A stretch of 64,000 nt of DNA. Source: JAEVLT01 sp050496765. GTDB lineage: Bacteria > Bacillota > Bacilli > Bacillales > Cytobacillaceae. Every line of letters begins with the position of its first letter. Positions within the stretch are counted from its first letter, which is position 1. Shown one piece after another: positions 25,577 through 34,495 of the stretch. The stretch is from NCBI RefSeq assembly GCF_050496765.1, contig NZ_JBNWEO010000007.1:62001-126000 (forward strand). The letters are read 5' to 3'. The notes beneath the pieces were generated by a model that made no database searches, was not told where the DNA came from, and saw only the letters and a program-made list of their open reading frames with translations. Both the position numbers and the translations under genes were made by a program.

Positions 25577-26125
25577 TTATGCTAAAAAATCATCATCTTC
25601 AATGGTTGTGAAATCATCAGCAGCATTGGTTCTTCCACCTAAAGGCTCTCCATCCCTTATCTTCTGAATGTTACCAAGTCCGCAGGCCACACCCTTATTG
25701 CCATTAGAGTTAAAAGCATAGAAATTTAGGGATACTCTTGCATAACAACCGCTGTAAACCTCGTTGCGATCCAGGATAGGTCTAACTGCTTTATCTACTA
25801 TTTGGGGTGGAGTCTTGCTGTTGGCATTTACAAAGTAATGTCCTTTGTAAGCCTCGTCATCACGTTCTACGTCACCATCTCGAAGTGGCAGTTTAATAGC
25901 CGCCTTATTCGGCTTTTTACCACCAAACTTTGCAATGCCCTCTTCAATGGCTGCATCTACTGCTGCATTGATAGCATTGATGGTTTCCTTATCTGTTTTG
26001 GGAATCAATACGGATACGCTGTACTTTTCCGCTCCGCCATTGATGGATACGGGTTCCCAACCGTGAAAATAGCTAAGACGTGTGTTGATGCTTGTAACAA
26101 CCTTCGTTCTGTTTTGATTATTCAT
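25577..26125 (-). CDS. DUF2815 phage protein, probable ssDNA-binding protein
   Basis: A 182-residue DUF2815 protein: RLSYFHGWEPVSINGGAEKY, SVSVLIPKTDKETI, then GCYARVSLNFYAFNSNGNKG and an acidic C-terminal tail TTIEDDDFLA. The OB-like core and acidic tail resemble single-stranded DNA-binding proteins, and the family is fixed in this position between DUF2800 and the polymerase. It overlaps the upstream gene by 8 bases. Confidence 0.85.
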   Translation of the reverse strand: MNNQNRTKVVTSINTRLSYFHGWEPVSINGGAEKYSVSVLIPKTDKETINAINAAVDAAIEEGIAKFGGKKPNKAAIKLPLRDGDVERDDEAYKGHYFVNANSKTPPQIVDKAVRPILDRNEVYSGCYARVSLNFYAFNSNGNKGVACGLGNIQKIRDGEPLGGRTNAADDFTTIEDDDFLA

Positions 26126-27266
26126 ATTCTAATTCCTCCGTTATTTCATTAAATTCGTTTTTTACGTTTGATATATTCATAGCTGGCCTCTTATCCGAAA
26201 GTGGAACCAGCGTTGGCTTACCTGGTGGTTTATGTATGAGACCACCGAGGATTTCTTGAAATTTCGATTTACCCATCAGCTTCTGCATTTCCGTAAGGGT
26301 AATAAGACTCTGACGATAGATATCATTATAGCCATTTGCCTTGGCTGCTTCAGCCACGGCCTCTTCGTCCTTATATTTACGGATAGACCTGCCCTCGACT
26401 ACCTTAAAGCCGTGCCACTCTTTCCCTTGATTAACGGCAGCATCCGTCGCATAATCAATGATTTCATTTGCCCACTTTGTAAGGTCGGACAGTTTAGAGA
26501 GAACTTCCTCAATTTCGGAATCCGTAAGCAGGGGAGGCAGTTTAAATTCCATCTGTGCTAATTTCAGCTTTTCTTCTGCTCTTGCACGGCATTTAACAGC
26601 CGCTCGACAGAATGTACACCATTCACCTGGAAGGTAGTTACCTTCGCCTTCATAAGCTTTTTTGGCCTTTGGTCTAAGCTCGTTTTCTGCCCAGTCTTTT
26701 AATTCATTTACCGGGATTGTCCATGTGCTGACATTTTCCCTGCGAGGTTGGAAGATGGTCATGGAAACCTCTTCGATGTCATACAAGCTATCGTAGATTT
26801 CCAAAGCTCCAAGGGCGTACAATTTCATCTGTGGGTTTCCTGCTGCATCTACTAACACACCCATGCCGTACTTAAAATCGATAATATGAAGCTTTTTATC
26901 GCCAATGATGATGCAGTCACCAGTTCCGAACCCCTGTGGTACATAGCAGGAAAAATCAAGACGTTGTTCAATAAGTATTAACGGGTCCGTACAGCTTTGT
27001 TTTGCCAATTCAAACTGCTCCATTACAAATTCAACATAGGCATCGCTGTGTTCTTCCATTTCATCAGAGTTATACACCGAGACTGGCCGTTTACTTCTCA
27101 TGTGAAGTGCTTTTTTAAGTTTGTGTTCACAAAGAGCATGGGCGGCGGTGCCTTCAGCAGCTGCATTGGATTCGTTATTTTCAAATTCTAGTTCCAATCT
27201 TGCAGATGGAAGGCAATTCAGCCACCTATGGGACCCCGATGCGGAAAGTACTGCGTGATCACTCAT
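26118..27266 (-). CDS. DUF2800 phage nuclease (PD-(D/E)XK, RecB-like)
   Basis: A 382-residue DUF2800 protein. Hallmarks are LSASGSHRWLNCLPSARLE, AAAEGTAAHALCEHKLKKAL, GTGDCIIIGDKKLHIIDFKYGMG (nuclease motif with D...DFK) and a Cys cluster, PGEWCTFCRAAVKCRARAEE, that probably carries a Fe-S cluster as in AddB-like nucleases. It probably works in phage recombination together with the DUF2815 protein. It overlaps the upstream stop by 8 bases. Confidence 0.86.
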   Translation of the reverse strand: MSDHAVLSASGSHRWLNCLPSARLELEFENNESNAAAEGTAAHALCEHKLKKALHMRSKRPVSVYNSDEMEEHSDAYVEFVMEQFELAKQSCTDPLILIEQRLDFSCYVPQGFGTGDCIIIGDKKLHIIDFKYGMGVLVDAAGNPQMKLYALGALEIYDSLYDIEEVSMTIFQPRRENVSTWTIPVNELKDWAENELRPKAKKAYEGEGNYLPGEWCTFCRAAVKCRARAEEKLKLAQMEFKLPPLLTDSEIEEVLSKLSDLTKWANEIIDYATDAAVNQGKEWHGFKVVEGRSIRKYKDEEAVAEAAKANGYNDIYRQSLITLTEMQKLMGKSKFQEILGGLIHKPPGKPTLVPLSDKRPAMNISNVKNEFNEITEELEYE

Positions 27267-27582
27267 TGCCTAGTACCTCCGCATCTTTCAGCATGTCTGC
27301 ATAATGTTTCGGGTCAACTTCGCTTAATTTAGAGCCACCGTATTTTTGGATGATTTCTCTTACTTGGGCAGTAAGACCGGCTTGGCTCTTTTCAGCGAGT
27401 TTTGCTCTGACTTCCTCCAGAGTGATTTCCTTTTTCTTTGGCGCAGGTTTTTTTACAGGTGTAGTCGGTTCTTTTGCTTCGACAGGTTCATTGCCCGCCA
27501 TTGCATCAGCAACCGCTTGTATACTGTCTGCCAAAGAGCGCATATCAGAAACCACATCAAGAAGAAGTTTGATTTTGCTCAT
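27259..27582 (-). CDS. Small phage protein with charged linker
   Basis: A 107-residue protein: an N-terminal helix (KIKLLLDVVSDMRSLADSIQ), a Pro/Lys-rich linker (TTPVKKPAPKKKEITLEEV) and a C-terminal helical pair including AQVREIIQKYGGSKLSEVDP. Similar proteins are commonly found upstream of DUF2800 genes in Firmicutes phages. The function is unknown. RBS GGAGG precedes the ATG and the gene overlaps its upstream neighbour by 26 bases. Confidence 0.75.
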   Translation of the reverse strand: MSKIKLLLDVVSDMRSLADSIQAVADAMAGNEPVEAKEPTTPVKKPAPKKKEITLEEVRAKLAEKSQAGLTAQVREIIQKYGGSKLSEVDPKHYADMLKDAEVLGNE

Positions 27583-27775
27583 GGTTTAATCCTCCCTCCT
27601 TAATCTCACTAATGGCGAGTTCCTTTACGGTGTCACCCGGGACAAGGATAGTCAGTTTCTGCTTATCACCAAGTAAGAAACGTAGGAAACGCTCCCTTAT
27701 AGTGACATTACGACAGGAGACAATCCCGCCAGACTGTGGAGTTTTTGAAACACTGATTTTCAAGTTGTGTTTCAT
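27557..27775 (-). CDS. Small phage protein
   Basis: A 72-residue basic protein starting MKHNLKISVSKTPQSGGIV with a later KLTILVPGDTVKELAISEI segment. ATG 27775 is preferred over GTG 27784 because GAGGTG overlaps the latter. It is coupled by overlap to the next gene. I cannot assign a function. Confidence 0.65.
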   Translation of the reverse strand: MKHNLKISVSKTPQSGGIVSCRNVTIRERFLRFLLGDKQKLTILVPGDTVKELAISEIKEGGLNHEQNQTSS

Positions 27776-27821
27776 GTTCTTCACCTCTTTCCGAGAGCGT
27801 TTATGTACTGCCCTCTATCTA

Positions 27822-28355
27822 TTAGCCGTGGCAAGAGGGAAAAGTTGAGGATTCTGGAAAAACTTTTTTGAAATTCTTCTTGGCTGTATCTAAACGGTGT
27901 GAAATAGCACTTTTACTTACACCCACACTTTTTGCATAGTCGGTCATTGACATGCCATCAAGATATACAGCAATAAAAGGTTCTGAATGTTTCGGCTTAA
28001 GAATGGTACGAATAATCTCACAGCAATACTCATATTCTTCTTTTTTCTCACGAGTCTCTTCATGTGTGTTATCAGAGAAATAGTCCATATGATCGGTTTC
28101 ATCTACAGCTTGGTCATCTTTACGGAATGGCTTCTTTGGCATCCCTCTGTTTCTATCAAACTTGTGCCAGTTATTGTAGTCGGGCTTGTTAAAACGCTCG
28201 TCCATAATCTCCTGTGGTGAACGACGAGTTACCGTTTCCTTATCTTCGGCACAGGATAGCCTGTCCTCGTAATCTGCATCAATCATTAAAGTAAAGTCCT
28301 CGTCTGGTACCTCCAAATAGGTAGGTTTGTTGTCGTACATAATTCTAATTTTCAT
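27822..28355 (-). CDS. Phage sigma-factor-like regulator
   Basis: A 177-residue protein. The C-terminal third is a sigma-70 region-4-like helix-turn-helix (HSEPFIAVYLDGMSMTDYAK, SVGVSKSAISHRLDTAKKNF). The N-terminal part is acidic and carries no recognised domain. It is the first gene of the minus-strand early operon. AAGGATG stands before the ATG at 28355. A remnant similar to its last 20 codons is repeated at 22291-22355. Confidence 0.75.
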   Translation of the reverse strand: MKIRIMYDNKPTYLEVPDEDFTLMIDADYEDRLSCAEDKETVTRRSPQEIMDERFNKPDYNNWHKFDRNRGMPKKPFRKDDQAVDETDHMDYFSDNTHEETREKKEEYEYCCEIIRTILKPKHSEPFIAVYLDGMSMTDYAKSVGVSKSAISHRLDTAKKNFKKVFPESSTFPSCHG

Positions 28356-28653
28356 TTTGCATCCTTTCCGCCGGACTGCATTGGCGGCAAAGGATACAAA
28401 AATAGGTCTGTGCCTCGAAGTACACAGACCCTTTGTCCTGAAAATGAGCGCAACAAGGTAAGGTACTTCTATTGCAACGCATAACAATCCTTAACGGACT
28501 GAAACGTAACAATATGTATCCTTTGCCCTTATTGCAAATCAGGCATTTGATATATTTATAGCTGGTAAGCGAACGAGTTTTTCTTTTTTGCTAAAAGTAA
28601 GCTTGTCTTACCATCTATTTAAATTTTATTAATTTGGACATCTGAAATCCTCA

Positions 28654-28686
28654 GCTGACACTCTGCTGATACTCCGCTGATACTCC
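28654..28686. repeat. Three tandem 11-bp repeats
   Basis: GCTGACACTCT, GCTGATACTCC and GCTGATACTCC follow one another without gap. They could be protein binding sites (iteron- or operator-like) in the divergent control region. Confidence 0.7.
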
Positions 28687-28720
28687 GCAAATCTTTTTCA
28701 TTTTCACCACGACAAAAAAA

Positions 28721-28746
28721 CTAAGCATTCGTAAAGAAATGCTTAG
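28721..28746. promoter_or_regulatory. Inverted repeat, candidate operator or terminator
   Basis: CTAAGCATT (28721-28729) and AATGCTTAG (28738-28746) form a perfect 9-bp inverted repeat with 8-base spacer, 18 bases before the -35 box. The half-site CTTAGTA recurs at 28774-28780 inside the promoter spacer, which supports an operator, perhaps for the XRE protein. Confidence 0.5.
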
Positions 28747-28763
28747 TATTTTTAGATTATTGA

Positions 28764-28792
28764 TTGAAACACGCTTAGTAAATTGCTATAAT
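28764..28792 (+). promoter_or_regulatory. Strong SigA promoter of the defence operon
   Basis: TTGAAA (28764-28769), 17-bp spacer, TATAAT (28787-28792). It stands about 50 bases before the XRE gene and is the only good promoter I see for the six genes that follow. Confidence 0.8.
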
Positions 28793-28844
28793 AGTAAATA
28801 CGCATTAATAAAAACCATCCAATAGTGCTTGGAGGGCGTTAAAA

Positions 28845-29063
28845 ATGGCATTTAGTTATAATAAACTATGGAAACTTTTAATTGATAAAAAGATGTTGAA
28901 AAAGGATTTAATGGAAAAAACAAATTTAACTTCAACAACGTTAGCAAAAATGGGGAAAGATTTACCGGTAAGCATGGATGTGTTAGGAAGAATATGTAAA
29001 GCTCTTGAAGTTAACATAGGCGATATCGTTGACTACATCGATGATGATACTCCGAAGAAATAA
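28845..29063 (+). CDS. XRE-family (Cro/CI) transcriptional regulator
   Basis: A 72-residue single-domain helix-turn-helix protein: YNKLWKLLIDKKMLKKDLME, then TNLTSTTLAKMGKDLPVSMDVLGRICKALEV and IGDIVDYI. Proteins of this size and sequence are common first genes of restriction-modification and defence operons, acting as C-protein-like controllers. RBS GGAGG is 9 bases before the ATG. It lies 24 bases before the next gene and behind a strong promoter with an inverted repeat, suggesting autoregulation of the whole operon. Confidence 0.88.
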   Translation: MAFSYNKLWKLLIDKKMLKKDLMEKTNLTSTTLAKMGKDLPVSMDVLGRICKALEVNIGDIVDYIDDDTPKK

Positions 29064-29086
29064 AACTATTGAAGGAGGCGCAATGT

Positions 29087-30325
29087 ATGAAAAAGTTATG
29101 CTTTGGTACTTTTGCAACAATTTTAAAGAGATGCAAGGCTAAAAGAATTTCACAAAAACGATTGTGTGGTACCATGCTGCTTTCTATTGCGCCTACCTAT
29201 GATATTAGTGGAGAAGATGGTACCGTTTCAGATTTAATACTAGGTAAAAAGAATCTATCCCCTATAGTAACCGATACCGCTCCTGGTGCAGACCCTCATG
29301 CTATCTCAGATTACTTTAAGCAAAACATTCTCCAGATGTTGGATAGTAATAAGAGAAATCTAATCGTTTTAGCCTTGAAGGACATTATTGCATCTGATGA
29401 CTCTATCAAGCCTGATACAGTTGTTGAATTAGTAAACAGCATGACAAAGGAAGATATCATAAAGCGTAATGCCTTTGTATTAGAGGACTTTCTTGCAGGC
29501 ATCCTACTTTATACAGTGCTTAACGTCGAAAATCGAAATTGTGAGGGTAGTGTTCGCGAGATAACAAATGAATACATACAGTCCTTTGAAGATAAAAGAT
29601 TAGACATAAGCCTTATTAATACATATAGTAATTTGACTCCAAAGACTGCTTACGAAATTGCGATTGATGCCCACTCCCTCGTATTGCTTGCAGAAACAGG
29701 GGGCAAATGCCAAAAGTGCGGAAGAGTTTTAGGTATAAAAAAAGAAGGCAACGACATTAACTACGCTAAGGTCGTTCGCCTTTCAGAAACTGATGAAGTG
29801 GTTCTATGTGTTAATTGTGAACGTGAAATGCAAAGTGCCTCCGAAGAAGAGAAATTGGCTTTACTCTCGGACAAGCGTGACTTGGAAAATCTTATGATGG
29901 CAAGAGATGCTACTTCACGATATGTAATAGAGAAGCAAATTGAACAAGTACTTCGGGAAGTCGATTTAATGGATGTAACCGATGATACACAGTTAAAAAT
30001 CGAACCTGTTAAGGTAGAAAATAAAATTACCGAAAAACGGTTGAAAGACCGGGTGCTCGGAGATGTTCGGCAGTTATATGAAGGGGTCAACGATTCATTA
30101 TATAGGCTTGCAGGAGAAAACAGTTTAAACGTTGATAAATTTGCTAGAAATGTTAGGCGGATGTATGAAGATGCAAGTGAATCACATATATCGCAAAGCG
30201 AAATTTACTATCTGCTTGTTGAAACATTGTTTGAAAAGACAGGCCGCAAATATAGAGGTGCGTGTGAGATTATAATCTCCTACTTCGTACAAAGGTGTGA
30301 GGTGTTCGATGAGATTACCAAATAA
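29087..30325 (+). CDS. ABC-three-component system large subunit with degenerate HNH-like zinc finger
   Basis: A 412-residue protein directly before a middle component and a DUF2326 ATPase, matching the gene order of ABC-3C systems. The N-terminal part (about 1-150) is helical. Near 207 and 241 lie CQKCGRVLG and VVLCVNCEREM, two CxxC pairs spaced like an HNH/treble-clef, but the catalytic His positions read INYAKVVRL, so it probably binds zinc without cutting DNA. The C-terminal part (about 300-412) is helical and includes VNDSLYRLAGE and the terminal RGACEIIISYFVQRCEVF, which I take as the ABC-3C C-terminal domain. ATG 29087 has RBS AAGGAGG. It overlaps the next gene by 17 bases. The effector activity is not evident. 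Confidence 0.6.
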   Translation: MKKLCFGTFATILKRCKAKRISQKRLCGTMLLSIAPTYDISGEDGTVSDLILGKKNLSPIVTDTAPGADPHAISDYFKQNILQMLDSNKRNLIVLALKDIIASDDSIKPDTVVELVNSMTKEDIIKRNAFVLEDFLAGILLYTVLNVENRNCEGSVREITNEYIQSFEDKRLDISLINTYSNLTPKTAYEIAIDAHSLVLLAETGGKCQKCGRVLGIKKEGNDINYAKVVRLSETDEVVLCVNCEREMQSASEEEKLALLSDKRDLENLMMARDATSRYVIEKQIEQVLREVDLMDVTDDTQLKIEPVKVENKITEKRLKDRVLGDVRQLYEGVNDSLYRLAGENSLNVDKFARNVRRMYEDASESHISQSEIYYLLVETLFEKTGRKYRGACEIIISYFVQRCEVFDEITK

Positions 30326-30548
30326 AGTAATTCCTTATACTAATAGCGTTATTGCTCTGTTCCCAGATATCTTAGAGGCATTGGCACAACAGGACATGTC
30401 CCCTAAAGAATTGTTTGAAATAACAACTTTTCGTAAAAAGGACATGGCTGATTTCCTGAGTGCTTTAAATTGCTTGTTTGCATTAGGTAAAATTGAATTA
30501 ATTGAGGAAGGGAGGGTGCTTCGCTATGTTAAAGGAAATTCAGTGTGA
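30309..30548 (+). CDS. ABC-three-component middle component (winged-helix)
   Basis: A 79-residue protein: an N-terminal strand-helix (NKVIPYTNSVIALFPDILEAL), a helix-turn-helix (SPKELFEITTFRKKDMADFL) and a wing (GKIELIEEGRVLRYV). Small winged-helix middle components occur between the ATPase and effector in ABC-3C systems. ATG 30309 is used because GTGAGGTG overlaps an earlier GTG at 30297. It overlaps its upstream gene by 17 and its downstream gene by 23 bases, so the three proteins are produced together. Confidence 0.65.
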   Translation: MRLPNKVIPYTNSVIALFPDILEALAQQDMSPKELFEITTFRKKDMADFLSALNCLFALGKIELIEEGRVLRYVKGNSV

Positions 30549-32166
30549 TAAATTTGCACCGGATCATCGAGTTATCCGGTTTAATTCAGGCCTAAATACA
30601 GTTTTAGGTAGCGCAGGCGGTAGCAACGCAATCGGAAAATCAACATTTCTATGGATTATAGATTATGTATTCGGCGGTGAAAGCTATTACTCCCTAACTG
30701 ATGATATAAAAAAGGAAATAGGTTCGCATATCATCTATTTCACTTTCGAGTTTGATGAACAGCCATACTATTTCTATAGAAGTACGGATGATCCTAAAAA
30801 TGTATATCGAAGCGATGAAGAGGGCCGATTCATTACAAAATTATCGCTAGAAGATTTTCGGAAATTTCTGTTTCAGGAATATAAAATTGAGCTTCCTGCC
30901 CTTACATTTTCAGAAATAACCGAGCGTTTTTTCCGTATCTATGGTCGTGAAAATACACTTGAAAAGTATCCGTTGCTGGTAAAACCACGTGAGCAGGATG
31001 AAAAAGCTGTAGATTTTCTATTAAAGCTATTTGGGCATTACAGAATTCTTGCTTCTATAAAAAGTATGGAGGAAGAACTCGGAATTAAATCATCACAACT
31101 TAAGTCACGTCAGCGCCAGAAAGTGGATATAGAGAAAATTGAAAGTAACCAAAAAACAATAGAGTCGTTGAGGAATAGACTTCAAAAGCTAATGAAAAAT
31201 AGTGAAGAAGCTCAATTAGCATTGTTCGGATTTGACACTCAAACGTTTGAACGAATTTCAGCAATCCAAAAAGAGTTGAATATCTTTGTTCGCAAGCGTA
31301 ATCGCCTCCAATCACAGCTAAATGCTATAAAGAACAATATTGCTGATAACAAAGTCGACACCGCAAGTGAATTTGATTCCTTGGTACATTTTTTCCCAAA
31401 CACTAATTTAAAGGCTTTTGAAGAGATTGAATATTTTCATAAAAAAATCAGAGAAATTCTAAGTGAAGAAATGGATGAGGAAATCGAGCGATTACAACCA
31501 CTAATCGGTGAATATGACAAAGAGATTACGCGCCTTAATCGAAAAATTGAAGAATCTGGTCTTGCAAAAGAGATGTCTGAGAGGGTACTATCCCAGTGTG
31601 TTAATGTGTCTAAAAGCATCGATAAACTTGAAGAAGAAACAGCTGAGTTAATTCATCAAAAGGAACTTCAAGAAACACGAGCTGAATCGGAACAAATACT
31701 TGAACAACTGTTGTTGCAACAAACAGAAAAGTTGGAGGAAATACAAGATGACATAAATCTGCGCATGGAAATAATAAATGGCGTAGTAACTGAGAGAGAG
31801 GAGACCGCTCCTCTTTTGTATATTACTCCCCAAAAGGGAATCATCTTTGAAACACCTAGCAATACAAGTGAGGGAACAGCATACAAAAGCCTTGTTGTGT
31901 ACGATTTAAGCATACTTGAATTACGGCCTATCCCTGCACTTATCCATGATTCAAATATTTTAAAGCGTATCGAGGATGTTCATCTGGAACGCATATTGGA
32001 GCGTTATCAGGCTAGTAGACGTCAGGTTTTTATTGCATTTGATAAAGCTGACTCTACAACTACAAAGGCTCATAAAATTTTAGAATCGACAGCAATCTTA
32101 CGCTTATCGGACGGAAATGAATTATTTGGTCGTTCGTGGAGTAAATACGAATCGAATGATTATTAA
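30526..32166 (+). CDS. DUF2326 SMC/Rad50-like ABC ATPase (ABC-3C)
   Basis: A 546-residue coiled-coil ABC ATPase. Walker A is GSAGGSNAIGKSTFLW (near 30-42), preceded by FNSGLNTV. A long coiled coil spans about 185-445 with ESNQKTIESLRNRLQKLMK and EEMDEEIERLQPLIGEYDKE. The C-terminal DUF2326 region contains YDLSILELRPIPALIHDSNI (near 460-475) and RRQVFIAFDKADSTT, the second half of the ATPase head. In ABC-3C systems this subunit is thought to sense or clamp nucleic acid and control an effector. RBS GGGAGG precedes ATG 30526; TTG 30502 lacks one. The next gene starts 19 bases later. Confidence 0.85.
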   Translation: MLKEIQCDKFAPDHRVIRFNSGLNTVLGSAGGSNAIGKSTFLWIIDYVFGGESYYSLTDDIKKEIGSHIIYFTFEFDEQPYYFYRSTDDPKNVYRSDEEGRFITKLSLEDFRKFLFQEYKIELPALTFSEITERFFRIYGRENTLEKYPLLVKPREQDEKAVDFLLKLFGHYRILASIKSMEEELGIKSSQLKSRQRQKVDIEKIESNQKTIESLRNRLQKLMKNSEEAQLALFGFDTQTFERISAIQKELNIFVRKRNRLQSQLNAIKNNIADNKVDTASEFDSLVHFFPNTNLKAFEEIEYFHKKIREILSEEMDEEIERLQPLIGEYDKEITRLNRKIEESGLAKEMSERVLSQCVNVSKSIDKLEEETAELIHQKELQETRAESEQILEQLLLQQTEKLEEIQDDINLRMEIINGVVTEREETAPLLYITPQKGIIFETPSNTSEGTAYKSLVVYDLSILELRPIPALIHDSNILKRIEDVHLERILERYQASRRQVFIAFDKADSTTTKAHKILESTAILRLSDGNELFGRSWSKYESNDY

Positions 32167-32185
32167 CATAGGAGGATCAAAAGAA

Positions 32186-34495
32186 ATGGCTGCAATTGAT
32201 GATTTATTGCGCCAAATTCCGGACACTTCCTTGCGTAGCCGCTTGGAAGAGGAATTTGCCCGCATTTCAAAAAATAAAAAATTTGGACTTGTATTTGAGG
32301 AACATATCCCTGAATGCACTCCACTTTATGAGGTTTCTATCAAACGTGGCTCTACTGTTGCACAAAAAACAGGCCATATTAATAATGTATATACGGTGCT
32401 GAAATTAGATGGAGATACTGCCCTTTGTCGTAACAAAGCAACTGGTAATACTGAGAACATACCAATCACGGAGCTAGTTTCAGTTGCTCAATTTGGCGAG
32501 CCAATTTTCCCCACCCTCCAGCCTATTGATTCAGTTAAAAATGCACCTGATAGTAACTTATGGCATACAATCATTGAAGCAGACAATTATCATGCCCTTC
32601 AGTTACTGGAATATCTCTACCCTAAGAAGGTTGATTGTATTTATATTGACCCCCCATACAACACCGGTGCGCGGGATTGGAAATACAATAATAACTATGT
32701 TGATTCTAGTGACAACTGGCGACACAGTAAGTGGCTCTCAATGATGCAAAAGCGATTAAAGATTGCAAAAAGAATACTTGCTGATGATGGTGTTTTGATT
32801 ACTACAATAGATGATAATGAATATGCGCATCTATGGGTTCTTCTTCATGAGATTTTTCCAAACCTAACTCATACTTGCGTAACCATTCAGCATAATCCCG
32901 GTGGAACTCAGGGTAAAAAATTCTCTGTAACTCACGAATATGCAATATTTTCATATTCAGCTGATAGTATTATTTACCGTAAACAGCATACTGGTGGCGA
33001 TGTCTATAATCTAAGACGTTGGGGAAGTACCTCAGGTCGTTATGAAGGCGCAACATGTTTCTATCCCGTAATTTTAGACTCGAATTATAACATTATCGGT
33101 TTCGGTGATTTACTTGATAAGGAATTACATCCATCAGCACAAGTAGAACACAATGACGATGGTACCATTTATGTCTGGCCTATTGATAAAAATGGCATAG
33201 AAAAGAAATGGAGATATGGACGAGATACTGTAGAAACTGTTAGGGATCGAATGTATGTTGAAAGGCGAGGAGACCGAATAGAAGTAATTCTTCGTAGGGA
33301 AAGTGAACCACCTAAAACTGTCTGGACAGATCCGTTATGTAATGCAGAAGCCCACGGTACTGATATGATCAAGGCCATACTTGGTGGTGGCTTCTCATAT
33401 CCCAAATCACTCTATGCAGTCCGCGAAGCGCTAACATTCGCAGTTTCGGGTAAGAAAGACGCATTGATTGTTGACTTCTTTGCAGGAAGTGGTACCACAT
33501 TACACGCAGTAAATTTACTTAATGCTGAGGACAACGGAAACCGCCGCTGCATTTTAGTAACTAATAACGAAGTCTCAGATGATGAATCAAAAACCTTGAA
33601 AAAAAATGGCTATAAGCCCGGTGATATTGAATGGGAAAAACATGGAATATGTCGTGCTATAACTTGGCCTAGAACAAAGTATAGTATCCTTGGAAGACGT
33701 GATGATAGCTCTGTCTTAACGGGTGAGTACTTTACTACTCAGACTGTATCTGATGAAGTAGACCGTTCATTCTATCAGTTAAGTTTTGTCGATAACCCTA
33801 CAGAATTAACAGCAGCTGCAAAAAAGCAAATTGTTTCTTTACTTCGAAATAAGGAAGGAAAGTCACAATTGCCGCAATCATTAGTAACCAAAGACTGTAA
33901 ATTCATTGTTTCAAATAAACATACAGCATCAATTCTTTTTGATGTAAATGCAGTTGATGAGTGGTTATCTGCCATTGAAGAACAGGATCAAATATCAGAC
34001 TTTTATATAGCCTCAAAATCGACTGCCATATTCAAGTCAATTAAGACACGTGTTTCAGAATTGCTAGGCCCCATTATTGTAACATCACAAGTTAAACGTC
34101 CAATGAGCGATGGTTTTCCTGCAAATGCTGAATACTTCAAGCTAGAATTCTTGGATAAAAATCTTGTTTCATTGGGCCAACAGTTCCACGAAATACTACC
34201 ATTACTTTGGCTCAAATCTGGAGCTATTGGAAAGCGACCAGAAGTAAATTACAATGAAGAACCAGAGATGTTAATTCTTCCGCAAAATGGCTTTGCTATT
34301 TTAGTCGATGAAACACGGTTCGCAGAATTTGCCGAAAAGCTTTCTGAAGAGAACGGTATCCAAATGGTCTATTTTGTAACTAACTCCGAGGAAGCATTCC
34401 GGGAAATGGCTGCCGGAGTAAAAGTAAATAACACATATCAATTATATCGAGATTATATCGATAACTTTGTGTTAGGAAGCAGGAGGGATTCATAA
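32186..34495 (+). CDS. Type III restriction-modification methyltransferase (Mod)
   Basis: A 769-residue N6-adenine DNA methyltransferase of the beta class: motif IV DPPYNTG (near 153) comes before motif I FFAGSGTTLHAV (near 431), with the large target-recognition region between them (about 230-400). An N-terminal part, about 100 residues with KTGHINNVYTVLKLDGDTAL, resembles other type III Mod proteins. Mod recognises an asymmetric site and methylates one strand. ATG 32186 has AGGAGG upstream. It stops exactly where the restriction gene begins. The recognition sequence cannot be predicted here. Both key motifs are intact. Confidence 0.9.
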   Translation: MAAIDDLLRQIPDTSLRSRLEEEFARISKNKKFGLVFEEHIPECTPLYEVSIKRGSTVAQKTGHINNVYTVLKLDGDTALCRNKATGNTENIPITELVSVAQFGEPIFPTLQPIDSVKNAPDSNLWHTIIEADNYHALQLLEYLYPKKVDCIYIDPPYNTGARDWKYNNNYVDSSDNWRHSKWLSMMQKRLKIAKRILADDGVLITTIDDNEYAHLWVLLHEIFPNLTHTCVTIQHNPGGTQGKKFSVTHEYAIFSYSADSIIYRKQHTGGDVYNLRRWGSTSGRYEGATCFYPVILDSNYNIIGFGDLLDKELHPSAQVEHNDDGTIYVWPIDKNGIEKKWRYGRDTVETVRDRMYVERRGDRIEVILRRESEPPKTVWTDPLCNAEAHGTDMIKAILGGGFSYPKSLYAVREALTFAVSGKKDALIVDFFAGSGTTLHAVNLLNAEDNGNRRCILVTNNEVSDDESKTLKKNGYKPGDIEWEKHGICRAITWPRTKYSILGRRDDSSVLTGEYFTTQTVSDEVDRSFYQLSFVDNPTELTAAAKKQIVSLLRNKEGKSQLPQSLVTKDCKFIVSNKHTASILFDVNAVDEWLSAIEEQDQISDFYIASKSTAIFKSIKTRVSELLGPIIVTSQVKRPMSDGFPANAEYFKLEFLDKNLVSLGQQFHEILPLLWLKSGAIGKRPEVNYNEEPEMLILPQNGFAILVDETRFAEFAEKLSEENGIQMVYFVTNSEEAFREMAAGVKVNNTYQLYRDYIDNFVLGSRRDS

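Larger units (their letters stand above)
28356..28844. other. Divergent control region between prophage and defence operon
   Basis: About 490 bases between the minus-strand phage operon and the plus-strand defence operon. It holds three tandem 11-base repeats (28654-28686), an inverted repeat (28721-28746) and a strong promoter (28764-28792); the part 28380-28640 shows nothing else I can support. Confidence 0.6.
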
